Assembly: GCF_040869045.1 (NCBI RefSeq)
Contig: NC_090319.1
Location: forward strand, 16,262,314 to 16,326,313
Origin: Eurosta solidaginis
Lineage: Eukaryota; Arthropoda; Insecta; Diptera; Tephritidae
DNA: 64,000 nt
Direction: 5' to 3'
In this document: one piece after another, positions 1 through 10,717 of the stretch
Position numbering within the stretch: the first letter of the stretch is position 1
How the letters are laid out: each line of letters opens with the position of its first letter
The notes under the pieces: model-generated
Databases searched by the model: none
What the model was told of the DNA's origin: nothing
Seen by the model: only the letters and a program-made list of their open reading frames with translations
Made by a program: the position numbers and the translations under genes

Positions 1-1551
1 GAAAAGTTAATATCTTTACAGTATATAAGTAAATTATATCAACATTTAACTGGTGCAACAAAATACAAAAATAAAAGACAATTTCAAAATGGGCGTGGCT
101 GCGCCCTTTTTCATTTAATTTGTCTAGGACACTTTTAATGCCATAAGTCGAACAAAAATTAACCAATCCTTGTGAAATTAGGTAGGGGCTTAGATTCTAG
201 GACGGTAACTGTTTTCTGTGAAAAAGGGCCAAATGGGTTGAAGCCACGCCCAGTTTTTATACACAGCCGACCGTCTGTCCTTCCGCTCGGCCGTTAACAC
301 GATAACTTGAGCAAAACTCGATATATCTTTACTAAACTCAGTTCACGTACTTATCTGAACTCACTATGTATTGGTATAAAAAATGGCCGAAATTCGACTA
401 TGACCACGCCCACTTTTTTGATATCGAAAAATGAAAAAATGCCATAATTCTATACCAAATATGAAAAAAGGGATGAAACATGGCAATTGGATTGATTTAT
501 TGACGCAAAATATAACTTTAGAAAAAAACTTTGTAAAATGGCTGTGACACCTTCCATATTAAGTAGAAGAAAATTAAAAAGTTCTGCAGGGCGAAATCAA
601 AAGCCCTTGGAATCTTGGCAGGAATACTGTTCGTGGTATAATATAATAGATAAATTAGCAGTACCCGACACATGATGGTCTGGGTCACCCTGGTCCACAT
701 TTTGGTCGATATCTCACATATACAACTACCACCACTCTCTTTTAAATCCCTCATTAATACCTTTAATTTGATACCCATGTCATACAAACAAATTATAGAG
801 TCACCCCTAGTCCACTTTTATTGCGATGTCTCGAAAACGCGTCCACCTATAGAACTAAGGCCCATTCCCTTTTAAAATACTCATTATCGCCTTTCGTTTG
901 ATACTCATATTGTACAAACGCATTATAGAGTCAACCCTGGTCCACCTTTATAACGATATTTCTAAAAGGCGTCCACCTATAGAACTAAGGCCCATTCCCT
1001 TTTAACTCATTAACACCTTTCATTCGATACCCATATCGTACAAACAAATTTTAGAGTCACCCCTGGTCCACCTTTATGGCGATATCTCTAAAAGGCGTCC
1101 ACCTATAGAACTAAGGCCCATTCCCTTTTAACTCATTAACACCATTCATTCGATACCCATATCGTACAAACAAATTCTGAGTAACCCCTGGTCCACCTTT
1201 ATGGCGATATCTCGAAAAGGCGACCACCTGTAGAACTAAGGCCCACTCCCTTTTAAAATACTCATTAACACCTTTCGTTTCACACCCATATTGTACAAAC
1301 AAATTCTGAGTAACCCCTGGTCCACCTTTATGGCGATATCTCGAAAAGGCGTCCACCTAATGAACTAAGGCCCACTCCCTCTTAAAATACTCTTTAACAC
1401 AATCCATTTGATACACATGTCATAGAAACACATTCCAGGGTTACCCTAGGTTCATTTTCCTACATGGTGATTTTCCCTTATTTTGCCTCCATAGCTCTCA
1501 GCTGAGTATGTAATGTTCGGTTACACCCGAACTTAGCCTTCCTTACTTGTT
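1..1551 (+). mobile_element. Family A repeat, copy A1 (head lost beyond the window edge)
   Basis: Noncoding dispersed element, recognised because the same order of segments recurs at 27146, 40502 and 55712 and inverted at 7262, 45723 and 61222. This copy keeps the middle (GGGCGTGG and CCACGCCC boxes near 90, 245 and 405), the tandem array and the tail ending CTTACTTGTT at 1551. The GTCC-rich head would lie left of base 1. No coding capacity is visible; short ORFs inside are chance readings of the repeat. The class is uncertain. No target duplication and internal tandem units would fit a non-autonomous Helitron/Helentron-like element, but that is inference. Confidence 0.85.
690..1465 (+). repeat. 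~126-129 bp minisatellite inside A1
   Basis: About six tandem units. The anchor CAAACAAATT (or CAAACGCATT) falls at 915, 1041, 1167 and 1296, giving spacings of 126, 126 and 129. Each unit runs through TTTGATACCCATAT, a GGTCCACCTTTATGG block, CGATATCTCGAAA and GGCCCACTCCC. Apparent ORFs here, such as the antisense one at 1111-1356, are reading frames of the satellite. Confidence 0.9.
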
Positions 1552-2949
1552 ACTTCTAATAATCTTTAGGCCATGGAAAATTCGCACTTCATTTATCGAT
1601 CCTCGATTTTGTTTGCTTACAGGCTTCATTTTTCAATTTATGAGTCTTTTTGACTGCTTATGTAATTTGTCATTCATTTCTACATAACTGCTTTTGTTAC
1701 CACTGCTGTGGCCCATAGGAAATTATCGCGATATTCCAAAATTTGTGGCATATGCTTAAGTTATGATTGATTTGTGACTGTAAACTTTTGAAGCTGGTAA
1801 CGCAAATGGGTAGAAGCGTCCTTATCAATTGCAAACAGATTTGTAAGACTTTCAAAATAATCATCAAAAACAGAGCCACACGCTGCCGAATATGTGAACT
1901 CTAACTATTAAGTCGCCATCATAAATCAACATAACTGGCATAAACAAACATGCCAGTTAATTTACGAGCAGTCATGTATGTAAATAATTATGTGTGTATG
2001 TTTATGCAGAAGTGAAAACTGGTGTCAGCAATTGGATAACTTATCAATCTCACTAAATTTGTATGCACCCAACATCAGATTTCCTATCAGAAGGGTACGA
2101 GTCTCATACTAGTTTAAGTTGGACCAAACTGGACATGCCATTTTGGTATAAACAATCATAATTATGCATACAAACACATGATTCAGTGTCTTAACCAACC
2201 TTTCAGGTTGAGCACCTACGGCACCTTCGAAGCAGAATCAAGTTTCTTATAAAATTCTTTCAGAGCCTCACAGAATCCAAAGATGTTAGACCAGATATAC
2301 TGCGACGAGATACCCAACATTTAATTTTTTTTTACAATATTTTTCATTGGTCAATTTTCCAACTGTTGTATAAAAACGATGCATTAGCGCTTATTACAGT
2401 CAAATGGGGACTCGTCATTCCAATCAGCCAAAACACTAAGGTCATGTGGCCGTTTTTAGCATATTAAGGTAAGTTAGAAATTAACTGGAGGATAGCACTC
2501 CTTCAGATAGCTTCATTTGAATTTTTTACGAGTGCAGGTTGACCAACTCCCAGTTAAATCGATAATTGTGAATATTTTGGAAAGCAAAAACCTATTATGA
2601 ATACAGAATAACCAATAAAATAGCTAACTTTTGTTTACAATTATGTTTTACACTTAAAAGCCATCACATAAGCAGTTTTTCATGTACATAGAAGCGTTGA
2701 ACTCAATCTTATGCATTATGAGTAGATTGCATGTCTTCTTATGGAGAACGGTAAATGGAGCGACACTTGCACCATCTGATCTTCAAAATTTTTTGCAAGC
2801 AAAGCTTAAGAAGAAGAATTTGATATTTGATTTTGCTAAGGGTGCTTTCACACTCTGCAAGTGAAATTAATTTTCCCACTCGTTGGCAACTTTTCTAACA
2901 TTTTTCACAATTAAAAACTGCAATTTAACAGGAATAGGGCACAAAATAT
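1552..2949. other. No gene recognised
   Basis: AT-rich single-copy-looking DNA. A 90-codon open frame without a start codon (2195-2467) is the longest suggestive item. It has no recognised family and is within chance for a window this size. Confidence 0.5.
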
Positions 2950-3485
2950 GTTAGGTTAGGTTAGGTTAAGAGGGCGTGCGTGGGTGTTACCCACACGTCC
3001 ACTCGGACACATTTTTGTCCATTGTGAGTGCCCTCAGTAAGTACAGGGTGGCGGCAAATTCGTTTAGCCCCATTACCTCTTAGTGATCCAAAACGAACCA
3101 CTTGCTTTCCCTGATGAACCAGAAGAAGTAAGACATCCACCTTCCCAACCTCTGCCAGGCTGTCGAAGAAGCGTGAGCCCAGAAATCTGAGCATTCTTCT
3201 TTGAAGCGCCGGGCATCGGCAGAGAAAGTGGTAGATCGACTCCTCTTCCTCCTCATCCTGACAGCTTCTGCAGAGGCAGCTTGTTGGTATTCGCCACCGC
3301 CGGAACATTGGTGTGATAGCACAATGACCTGTGATGAGAAGGAAGCTGGTGCCTTTCCTATCCAAGCATGGTCATAAGGATTTTGAGACTTCGCAGTCAA
3401 CCCTATTGGTCCATAGCAAGACCGTATTCGTCGATTCTAAATAGGAGGTAACTCAGCTGCGGTCGGACGGAGCTGCCTACCTCAC
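2950..3485 (-). pseudogene. Non-LTR retrotransposon 3' end (RNase H-bearing jockey/I/R1-like group)
   Basis: Minus-strand reading gives the end of a LINE ORF2. A TGHC motif is followed by a Cys-rich knuckle, CRSC then HFLCRCPAL, as found after the RNase H domain in I/R1/LOA-like elements. An acidic DEEEEES stretch lies inside the knuckle. The open frame is 3365 to 2961, but recognisable LINE residues (a WP.LDRKRT-like stretch before TGHC) extend to about 3480 with frame breaks. The element ends in a TAACC-type tail, seen on the plus strand as GTTAGGTTAGGTTAGGTT at 2950-2968. Reverse transcriptase and endonuclease are absent, as expected of a 5'-truncated copy. The exact clade is uncertain. 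Confidence 0.8.
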
Positions 3486-4059
3486 TTATGTCTAAGTTAG
3501 AAAGTATATTTCATGTATAGTGAGAATGTTTATAACAGTAAATTGCAAAATTTTGTATGTATGTAAATGGCCAAGGCGAAATAAACTTCAACTGCCAAGT
3601 CTGAAGATCCTTCATATTTACAAACGCAACATCTTGTGGCGATGTTACTGGAATTCATAAGATAGCGTTGAACGCATCTATATGAAAGACTTCATTGTGT
3701 CTCGGCCATAACTGGCAGCCGATGCCTCAGGTAGAATGGAGAATACTGAAGTCCAATTTGATCTAGAAAATTTCACTTTTAATTAGTACTTCTGCGGACG
3801 GGCTAGGTTTTCGCTGCTTGTAGATATATACAGTTGTGAGCACGATATAATAGCAAATAATTTTTAAAATATATTATTAGCAATTTTTTTAAATTTATTT
3901 TAATTAATTAAAAAAAGAATTCGTGAATTTTTGTAACAAAAAACTGTTTTCACTTCATCCTAATAACGAAATTTTTGCTTTCAATTTCCAGTATGCTGTT
4001 AAGTAGTCAAATTAATTTTAGTCTAACATAGAATAAATAAAATATGTTAACATACGCAT
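3486..4059. other. No gene recognised
   Basis: AT-rich spacer with no gene, RNA or known repeat that I can identify. The stretch near 3980-4030 faintly resembles the dispersed motif noted at 12430 and 26380. Confidence 0.5.
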
Positions 4060-5080
4060 TTTCGTAAAAAATTCCGAAAATTTAAAAAAGCTTTGTAACA
4101 TTTCTCAAATTTTAAAATTTTCGAACTTTTTCGGAAACTTCTTTGAAATCGGTTTTCATAATCTTCGCTATACAGTTCTTTACCGCTATTTCTAAATTTA
4201 ACAAAAATAAATACAAAACGAGACTATAAATAGTTCTACTCAAGTCTTTCGAAAACGACTTTTAGTCGTCAACTATCGAGAAAAAGAGAAGAAAATAATT
4301 CTCCTTAAATTTTCGAACTTTATCTAAAACATATTTTAAACTCGGTTTGCATAACCATCGCAATAAAATTTACTACATTCATTCACAAAATACTATAAGT
4401 AGCGCTCTTCGAATTCTTGAATTTTCGAACTTTTTCGAAAACGCTTCTTAATTCTTAAATTTAAGCTAATAATTTAGAGAAGAAAATACGAATAACACTT
4501 CTCAAATTTTCGACTTCGAACACATTTTTTTTATTCCTCGTAATGATATTCATTAGCCCTTTTTCTAAAATTAAGAAAAAAAAATCCAAGAGTAAAATAT
4601 AAATAATACTTCTTAAATGATCCAGTTTTCGAACTTTTTTGAAAACGCTTCTTTAATCGTAAACTAACGGAAAAAAAAGAGAAGAAGATTTTCATAATCT
4701 TCGCAATATAATTGATAAAACACAATCACAAAATACTCTAAATTACATTTTTCAAATTCTTGAAATTTCGAACTTTTTCGAAAACGCTTTAGAATCCAAA
4801 AATTAAAGAAAATAAGTTAGAGAAGAGAGTATAAATAAAATCTTTCGAATTTTTAAATTTTCGAACCTTTTCCAACATGTTTTTGAAATCGCTTTTATAA
4901 TCTGCGTAATACAATTCAATAGAATTTTTCTAAATTTAACGAAAATACGTAAGAGAAGAGAATGTAAATAACACTATCAAAATATTCGAAATTTCGAACT
5001 TTTTCGAAAGCGTTTTTGAAAGCCCGTTTACATATCTATCTTTATACAATTCATTAGCACTTTTTCTACAATTAGCGGAA
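4060..5080. repeat. Degenerate AT-rich minisatellite (TTCGAACTTTTTCGAAAACG units)
   Basis: The sequence TTCGAACTTTTTCGAAAACG and close variants recur at about 4119, 4312, 4424, 4634, 4767, 4858 and 4992. Between them are similar segments (ATAATCTTCGCAATACAATT, CTAAATTTAACGAAAATA, AGAGAAGAGAATATAAATAA). Spacing is about 90-135 bp or twice that, so it is an old array of roughly eight units. The element class is unknown. Confidence 0.75.
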
Positions 5081-5344
5081 ACTAATAAAATAAAATAAGT
5101 AAATATTTGGAAAAAACTGTTATTAATTTTGCCTGCTGTTTTCAAGTTCACAGCTGTATGTGCATAAGCGTAAGAATTTGTTTGCAAAGTTAGGTTGATT
5201 TGAGTTCCGCTTGCGTTTGTATGCGAAATATACAAACATACAGAAAAATGGCTATACCTACATTCATACAACAACAAACACGAAAATACTAGTGGACATT
5301 TTTATAAAATTTCGTCAATTAAATTAAATTAAATTGTTTTATTT

Positions 5345-5656
5345 GGCGGCCGCCATGTTGTGATGGTACCATGCTCCGCCTCCACACCCAAGATCTTGGG
5401 CTCACGTCCCGTGAAAAACAACATCAAAATTTTAGACACAAGTTTTTTCAATTAGACGAACATTTTTCTAAGCGGGGTCACTCCGCGGCAGTGTTTGGCT
5501 AGCACTCCGAGTGTATTTCTGCCATGAGAAGCAGATGCTGTTCGGAGTCGGCATAAAACAAGTAGGCCCTGTCCCGCCAATTTGTAGGAAAAATTAAAAA
5601 GGAGCACGACGCAAATTGGAAGAGAAAGTCGGCCTAAAATCTTACATTTTTTTTAT
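5345..5656 (+). mobile_element. tRNA-derived SINE, copy S1
   Basis: The left end resembles a tRNA gene: an A-box-like GTTGTGATGGTACC, then a B-box-like GGCTCACGTCCCG. The body ends in a T-rich tail. The same sequence is found inverted at 15801, 30541 and 37494, where the B-box is better preserved (GGGTTCACACCCC in the second). A perfect 14 bp target-site duplication, AAATTGTTTTATTT, lies at 5331-5344 and 5657-5670, which proves the limits of this copy. SINEs of this type are transcribed by RNA polymerase III and copied by a partner LINE; the partner is not known. Confidence 0.88.
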
Positions 5657-5670
5657 AAATTGTTTTATTT

Positions 5671-6112
5671 ATTTTTATTTGCGATATACTTATTAAGAAA
5701 ATACTTAAATTTGTAACTTAAGGTAAGCAAACCAATTTCAAAAATGTATTAGAAAATTCGACAAAGTTTTACGACAATTTTGAGTATTTTATTTAGAATT
5801 TATGAACTTTTGTCTTGTGAAGTTTTGCAGCACAACCAATTTTATACTCACAATTTACAAATTATTTATAAAGGTCGAAAAGTTTTCTATTTTAAATGGA
5901 AGAAAATCCCAAAACACCCTTCGAAAAAATTTATGCGAATTTTCAAAGACTTTAACTTGTTGAAAATTATTAAAAATTTCCATATAAAAAGTTCGAGATT
6001 TACTTACAATTTTTTGGTAAAGGTTTTTGTGATTAGTTTTGCATAGTTTCAGTTACAGCATTCGAAGAAGTTTTTCTCAAATTATAGAAAATAATAGAAT
6101 AATAAAAAAAAA
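5671..6112. other. No gene recognised
   Basis: AT-rich DNA ending in a run of A at 6102-6116. A chance 88-codon frame (5780-6046) has Lys/Phe/Ile-rich composition typical of AT-rich noncoding sequence. Confidence 0.5.
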
Positions 6113-7261
6113 AAAACGCTTTTATTTAATTGTTTGATCAACGCCCTAGATTGATGAGGAGTTTGATGACTAGTACCTAGGAACTACCTATTTATTTTCC
6201 TTTAGTATTATTATTACTTTATGTAAGTATTGTTTTCAAAAAAACCGTTTAATTTAAATTTTTTTTTTAATTATTTTATTTTCAAGTTGTGAGTCTTTAT
6301 TTAATTGACTATTATTTCTCATTCTATTTAGTTCATTTAATGACTCAAGATTACAAGGACTCTTTCCTGATAATTTGTTATAATCTAAGTCCTCAACACA
6401 TAATCCTTCCAAAAATTGTACTCGACTCGGCGGCACGTATGCTTGTCCCTCCTCGAACTCCAAAGTATTTTGATGACACTTCTACCGGACTGTATGTATT
6501 GTAACAAATTTTCAGTGCAATTCCTCTCATTTGCAACCTTCTACTAACGTTCGTATCGCTAAACTGTTGAATAAATAACTCCACTATTCAATAATGCAAA
6601 ATGGCCTTTATTCAAGTACTTAACAATAACACTACTACTTTTCGACAGATAGCGTGCTTAAATCAAACTGATTCATTGTGTCTCAACTGATGCTGCTTTT
6701 ATATTATTTGGTTTCCTCGGTGGCATATTTCTAGGCGTTTCTATTTCTAGAATTTACTAGTTAGTTACCAGCTGTAACATTGCTAGCTATAACTACGTTT
6801 ATAGCTTCTCATTTGCGCGTGTATATGTGAGTGATACTTGCACAAATTATTGCCTACTTTTGGGAGTATCTCAGATACGTGCATGTGCTTGTGCGTTGCT
6901 CTCCGCTGCTTGTGTGGACATATGTTTAGACATAATGATTGATTTATTGATGTGCATACAAGTCACTGCTTAGTATTGGCTTAGAGATGATAGTATCCCT
7001 TTGTGTTGCTAATATTCGTCACAGTATTATGTGTTCCAAATATCAGCCAAATCGGACCACAAATACGATTTTATGAATATCTTGATCCTTGCGCCACCTA
7101 CCGGAGGTTTTTTCTTATTATTGCATTGTCATCGGGTTCTGAACTATATTCCAAGTTTCAAGGTTGTAGCTTATCGGGAAGTTACTTAAATTTTATTTAC
7201 AAAATCCGTAAACAACGGCCGGCTGCCGTTACACAGAGTCAAGCTAAATAAAACCGTTTAA
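6113..7261 (-). mobile_element. Repeat F, split by a solo LTR
   Basis: Two pieces, 6113-6499 and 7024-7261, flank the solo LTR at 6500-7023 and read as one element on the minus strand. The piece 6113-6262 matches 52448-52610 (CTCATCAATCTAGGGCGTTG, CCTAGGTACTAGTC, GAAAACAATACTTAC). AAACGGTTTTATT occurs near both outer and inner ends (7246-7260 and about 6250). The right piece holds a core, ACCTCCGGTAGGTGGCGCAA on the minus strand, that recurs as a degenerate array at 32170-32960. A 69-codon minus-strand frame at 6254-6463 is unrecognised. The class is unknown. Confidence 0.6.
6500..7023 (-). mobile_element. Solo LTR of the Ty3/Gypsy family found at 24-26 kb
   Basis: On the minus strand the segment begins TGTGACGAATATTAGC and ends TTTGTTACA, with the family's terminal TG and CA. 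Like the LTR at 25748 it carries the block preceding the end, TGAATA.TGGAGTTATTTATTCAAC. It is flanked by a perfect 4 bp duplication GTAT (6496-6499 and 7024-7027), so one LTR remains after recombination between two. Confidence 0.88.
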
Positions 7262-7699
7262 AACAAGTAAGGAAGGCTAATATCGAGTGTAACCGACCTG
7301 ACATACTCAGCTGAGAGCTTACCTGCGTTGGTTTCGTAGATAGTTTATAAGACCAAAATGTATACCAGGGTGACCCAGAACATCATCTGTCGGGTACAGC
7401 TAATTTATTTATATATGTAATTCCACGAACGGTATTACATCCGTGATTCCAGGGGCTTTTGATTTCGCCCTGCAGAACTTTTTCATTTTCTTTTATTTAA
7501 TATGGTAGGTGCCACATCCATTTTAGAAAGTTTTTTCTAAAGTTATACAGTAGAATCGCGAAAAAGTTAATTCTCGAGAAAGTTAAACGCTCGGCTACGT
7601 TGACCGAGCTTGAGCGTCCACGTAGCGCTCTAAAAAGTTAATATTGGTTAAATTCAAAAGTTTGGTAATAAAAACAAGTTCGAGTGTTTCCCTATATCT

Positions 7700-8014
7700 G
7701 TGTTATTGTCACAGGTGGGTGGTGTTGATGTCAGCATTGACGGCATTGAAAATGGGAACGACGTTCAAATTACGGAAGATGACGAAGATTGCAAAGTGTG
7801 CGATAATGGTAACGAAGAATCAGCTATCGAGCAAGATATGCAACAACAGAAAGTAAGTTTTTCGGAAGCAGTTGGATGCATAAATTCCTTGATAAAGTGG
7901 TATGAAAACAATAATGATACAAATCAGACATCTGGTCTTATTAATATGCGGGCTAAAATTGTCAAAAGCTATTACACAAAAGAAAAAAACAAAGAAGTCT
8001 CGCTGCTTCTTTAA
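7700..8014 (+). pseudogene. pogo/Tigger-type transposase, C-terminal remnant
   Basis: The frame covers about 100 residues. An acidic patch (EDDEDCKVCDNGNEES) is followed by VSFSEAVGCINSLIKWYEN, then a basic end. This resembles the acidic tail of pogo/Tigger and Jerky-like transposases, where a helix pairing a small-residue SEAL-like start with a tyrosine or valine follows the DDE domain. The DNA-binding and DDE domains are missing from this copy. The listed start codon is arbitrary because the upstream coding region is deleted. An AG preceded by a pyrimidine-rich stretch (TTGTCACAG near 7713) could also be a splice acceptor. Confidence 0.65.
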
Positions 8015-8040
8015 ACCTGCTCTTACAAATTAATAAGTAC

Positions 8041-8143
8041 ATATCGACGTGCCATACGAAAAGTAACATTTACAAAATCTTTTTCATAGGATTTCTTTGT
8101 AAAAAAATTTTAAAGTGTTACTTTTTATATGGCACGTCGATAT
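8041..8143. repeat. Compact foldback hairpin inside the pogo-like element
   Basis: ATATCGACGTGCCATACG at 8041 is mirrored by ATATGGCACGTCGATAT ending at 8143. Arms of about 28 bp include AAAAGTAACA and TGTTACTTTT. It could be a tiny MITE or a leftover structure of the host element. Confidence 0.75.
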
Positions 8144-8332
8144 TTGCAATGTCAATAAGTGAATATCTATGTATGTTCTGTGAACTTGAAATCAGCTAGT
8201 ACAAATTAAATCTAAGTTTATGCTCTGTAATGATTAAAACTAAGCCATTTAAATATATTCAATGTGTTATATCCCAAAATGTTTATTACTGCATTTTTTT
8301 CAAATTTGAAAACCGCTTGGAAAAGTTAATCA

Positions 8333-8960
8333 GGCCTGTTCTGAATTCTGACTCGTTTTGAAAAGTAAAACGAGGCTAATTCCGAGTCGATTTCTTTTTG
8401 GTGTTCTCAATTCCGATTGAAACAAATCGATTCGAAGTCGATTTCGAATCGTTTTCATTTCGAGTCGATAATCAAGGGAAACAACTGTTTTTATTTATTT
8501 TGGTTTTAGTTAAATTAAAATTGTGTAAAAATTTTAACAAAATGCCAGCACCAATGGTTTTCGGAAATGCAGAGGCAAGAAGACGTGTAATTGTGCATAA
8601 AAATTCCGAAATCGATCGATCGAATTGAGAATACGTCGGTTTCCTTTCGACCAGAATCGCTTTGTTTAGCTTGGAAAAATTTTGATAGGAATTTTCAAAT
8701 TAAGATTTGTTATACTAAATAAAACAATAGTCTAGCAAAAAGTTGTTATAAATATTCCAAATAAAATAAATAATTTAAGAAAATTTATTTGTGGGAAAAA
8801 TAATGTAATTATATGTGCTTAATAGGCTAATTACATTCGATTCCGACTGCTGAGAGGCAAAACTTCTCAAATCGACCAAGTCTGATCGGAATCGATATTC
8901 AGAACACAATCCATTTCGATTCCGAATAAATTGGTCGGAATCGAAATCCAGAACAGGCCC
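8333..8960. mobile_element. Putative MITE nested in the pogo-like element
   Basis: Ends are inverted: GGCCTGTTCTGAATT at 8333 and, on the other strand, GGCCTGTTCTGGATT ending at about 8959. The subterminal region is full of ATCGATTC/GAATCGAT-type motifs in both orientations. A short frame from the ATG at 8541 is unrecognised. No clear target duplication is seen, so the superfamily is open; PIF/Harbinger is one candidate from the G-rich terminus. Confidence 0.55.
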
Positions 8961-9811
8961 GTATACTTCGGAAAAGTAAACTACCCTTGGGATATTTTGG
9001 TTAACTTTTTCGCGACACTACTGTATTTTGCACCAAAAACCGATCCAATCACCATGTTTCATTCCTTTTTTCGTATTTGGTATAGAATAATGGAATTTTT
9101 TTCATTTTTCGAAATTTTCGATATCGTAAAAGTAGGCGTGGTCATAGTCGGATTTCGCCCAATTTTAATACCAAGATAAAGTGAGTTCAGATAAGTAGGT
9201 GAATTAAATGAAAAAGGGCGGAGCCACTCCCATTTTGAAATTTTCTTTTATGTTTGTATTTTGCTGCACCGCATCAATACTGGCGTTGAATTTTGACACA
9301 ATTTGCTTATATACTGTAAAGATATTCTATTTTTTGTTAAAATTTGACAAACATTTTTTTTTTTTTTTTAAGTGGGTGTGTTCGTCATCCGATTTTATTC
9401 CTATGGCAAATTTCATCATGACATCTTCAACGATTGCCGCATTACAGCTTGAAAAATTTTTAAATTACCTTCTTTTAAAAGTGGGCGGTGCCAAGCCCCT
9501 TGTCCAAAATTTTACTAATTTTCTATTCTGTGTCATAAGGTTAACCCACCTACCAAGTTTCATCGCTTTATCCATCTGTGGTAATGGATTATCGCACTTT
9601 TTCGGGTTTTCTAAATTTTCGATATAGAAAAAGTGGGCGTGGTTATAATCCGATTTCGTTCATTTTAAATAGCGATCTGAGATGAGTGCTCGGGAACTTA
9701 CATACCAAATTACATTAAAATACCTCAAAATTTACTCAAGTTATCGTGTTTACGGCGGACGGACATAGCTAAATGAATTTCTTTTTTCGCCTAGATCATT
9801 TTGATATATAG

Positions 9812-10717
9812 AATATATCTCGAGACCGTAGTCACCCAGCGGTGTAAAACTTACTCTGTACTAAAGCATACATCAACAGCTTCAATTTGATACCCATATT
9901 GTAAAAACACATTCTAGGTGTATCCGGGTCCACGTTTTGGGCTATATCTTGAAACCCTATCCTGTACTATAGCACTCATCAACAGCTTTCATTTGATATC
10001 CATATTGTATAAACACATTCTAGGGGTACCCGGGTCCACGTTTTGGGCTATATCTCGAACCCTAGCCTCCCAGTTGTATGAAAATTATCCTGTACTCTAG
10101 CACTTATCAACAGTTTTCATTTGATATCCATATTGTATGAACACATTCTAGGGGTACCCGGGTCCACGTTTTGGGCTATATATCGAGACCCTAGCCTCCC
10201 AGTTGTATGAAAATTATCCTGTACTATAGCACTCATGAACAGTTTTCATTCGATATCCATATTGTATGAACACATTCTAGGGGTACCCGGGTCCACGTTT
10301 TGGGCTATATCTCGAGACCCTAGCCTGCCAGTTGTATGTAAATTATCCTGTACTATAGCACTCATCAACAGCTTTCATTTGATATCCATATTGCATAAAC
10401 ACATTCTAGGGGTATCCGGGTCCACGTTTTGGGCTATATCTCGGGACCCTAGTCACCCAGTGGTGTAAAAATTGTCCCGTACTATATATAGCACTCATCA
10501 ACAGCTTTCATTTGATATCCATATTGTATAAACACATTCTAGGGGTACCCGGGTCCACGTTTTGATCTCAAGACCCTAGACACGAAGCGAAAAAAAAGGT
10601 AGACGTTGTCCGATTCTCAGACCTACCAAATATGCTCAAAAATATCATGAGAATCGGTTCAGCCGTTTCGGAGGAGTTCAGCCTCTAAAACCGTGACAGA
10701 AGAATTTTATATATTAG
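9812..10717 (+). mobile_element. Family B (Helitron-like) copy B1, inserted in A5
   Basis: Tandem units are followed by the family's 3' end: GAATCGGTTCAGCCGTTTCG, GTGACAGAAGAATTTTATAT, then ATTAGA at 10717. The identical end is at 57226 and a diverged one at 59589. The 5' part with the CTAGCAGACCC terminus is missing or replaced. Such 3' ends are widespread in insects in non-autonomous rolling-circle-like elements. Confidence 0.7.
9818..10570 (+). repeat. ~129 bp minisatellite of family B
   Basis: Six units. The anchor CATTCTAGG falls at 9910, 10016, 10144, 10273, 10402 and 10535, giving spacings of 106, 128, 129, 129 and 133. Units contain TTTGATATCCATATTGTA, GGGTACCCGGGTCCACG and GGGCTATATCTCGAGACCC. 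The first ~85 bp of the unit is clearly related to the unit of family A. Confidence 0.9.

Larger units (their letters stand above)
7548..9023 (+). mobile_element. pogo/Tigger-like DNA transposon (Tc1/mariner superfamily), defective
   Basis: Terminal inverted repeats of 23 bp (7548-7570 and 9001-9023) agree at 21 positions. They begin CAGTAG and include TCGCGAAAAAGTTAA. The element sits in a TA dinucleotide duplicated at 7546-7547 and 9024-9025. Other copies of family A show the uninterrupted TTATATTTTGC, so the junction is exact. The interior keeps the C-terminal part of a transposase (7700-8014) plus two further inverted-repeat structures. CAGT-type ends with a TA duplication are characteristic of pogo elements. 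Confidence 0.88.

Noticed and set aside
1111..1356. 81-codon minus-strand ORF with internal repeat
   Set aside because: It is the reading of the family A minisatellite; the protein repeat mirrors the DNA repeat.
2195..2467. 90-codon open frame without ATG, protein-like composition
   Set aside because: No recognisable family, no splice context on both sides, and several frames of this length are expected by chance in 64 kb of six frames.
2950..2970. GTTAGGTTAGGTTAGGTTAA as telomeric TTAGG sequence
   Set aside because: It sits exactly at the 3' end of a LINE reading frame, and similar short tails occur at other LINE ends, so it is an element tail.
9208..9627. 139-codon hydrophobic ORF
   Set aside because: Lies wholly within family A copy A5; its parts recur as partial frames in other A copies (27419, 55986, 62109) and simply reflect the repeat.
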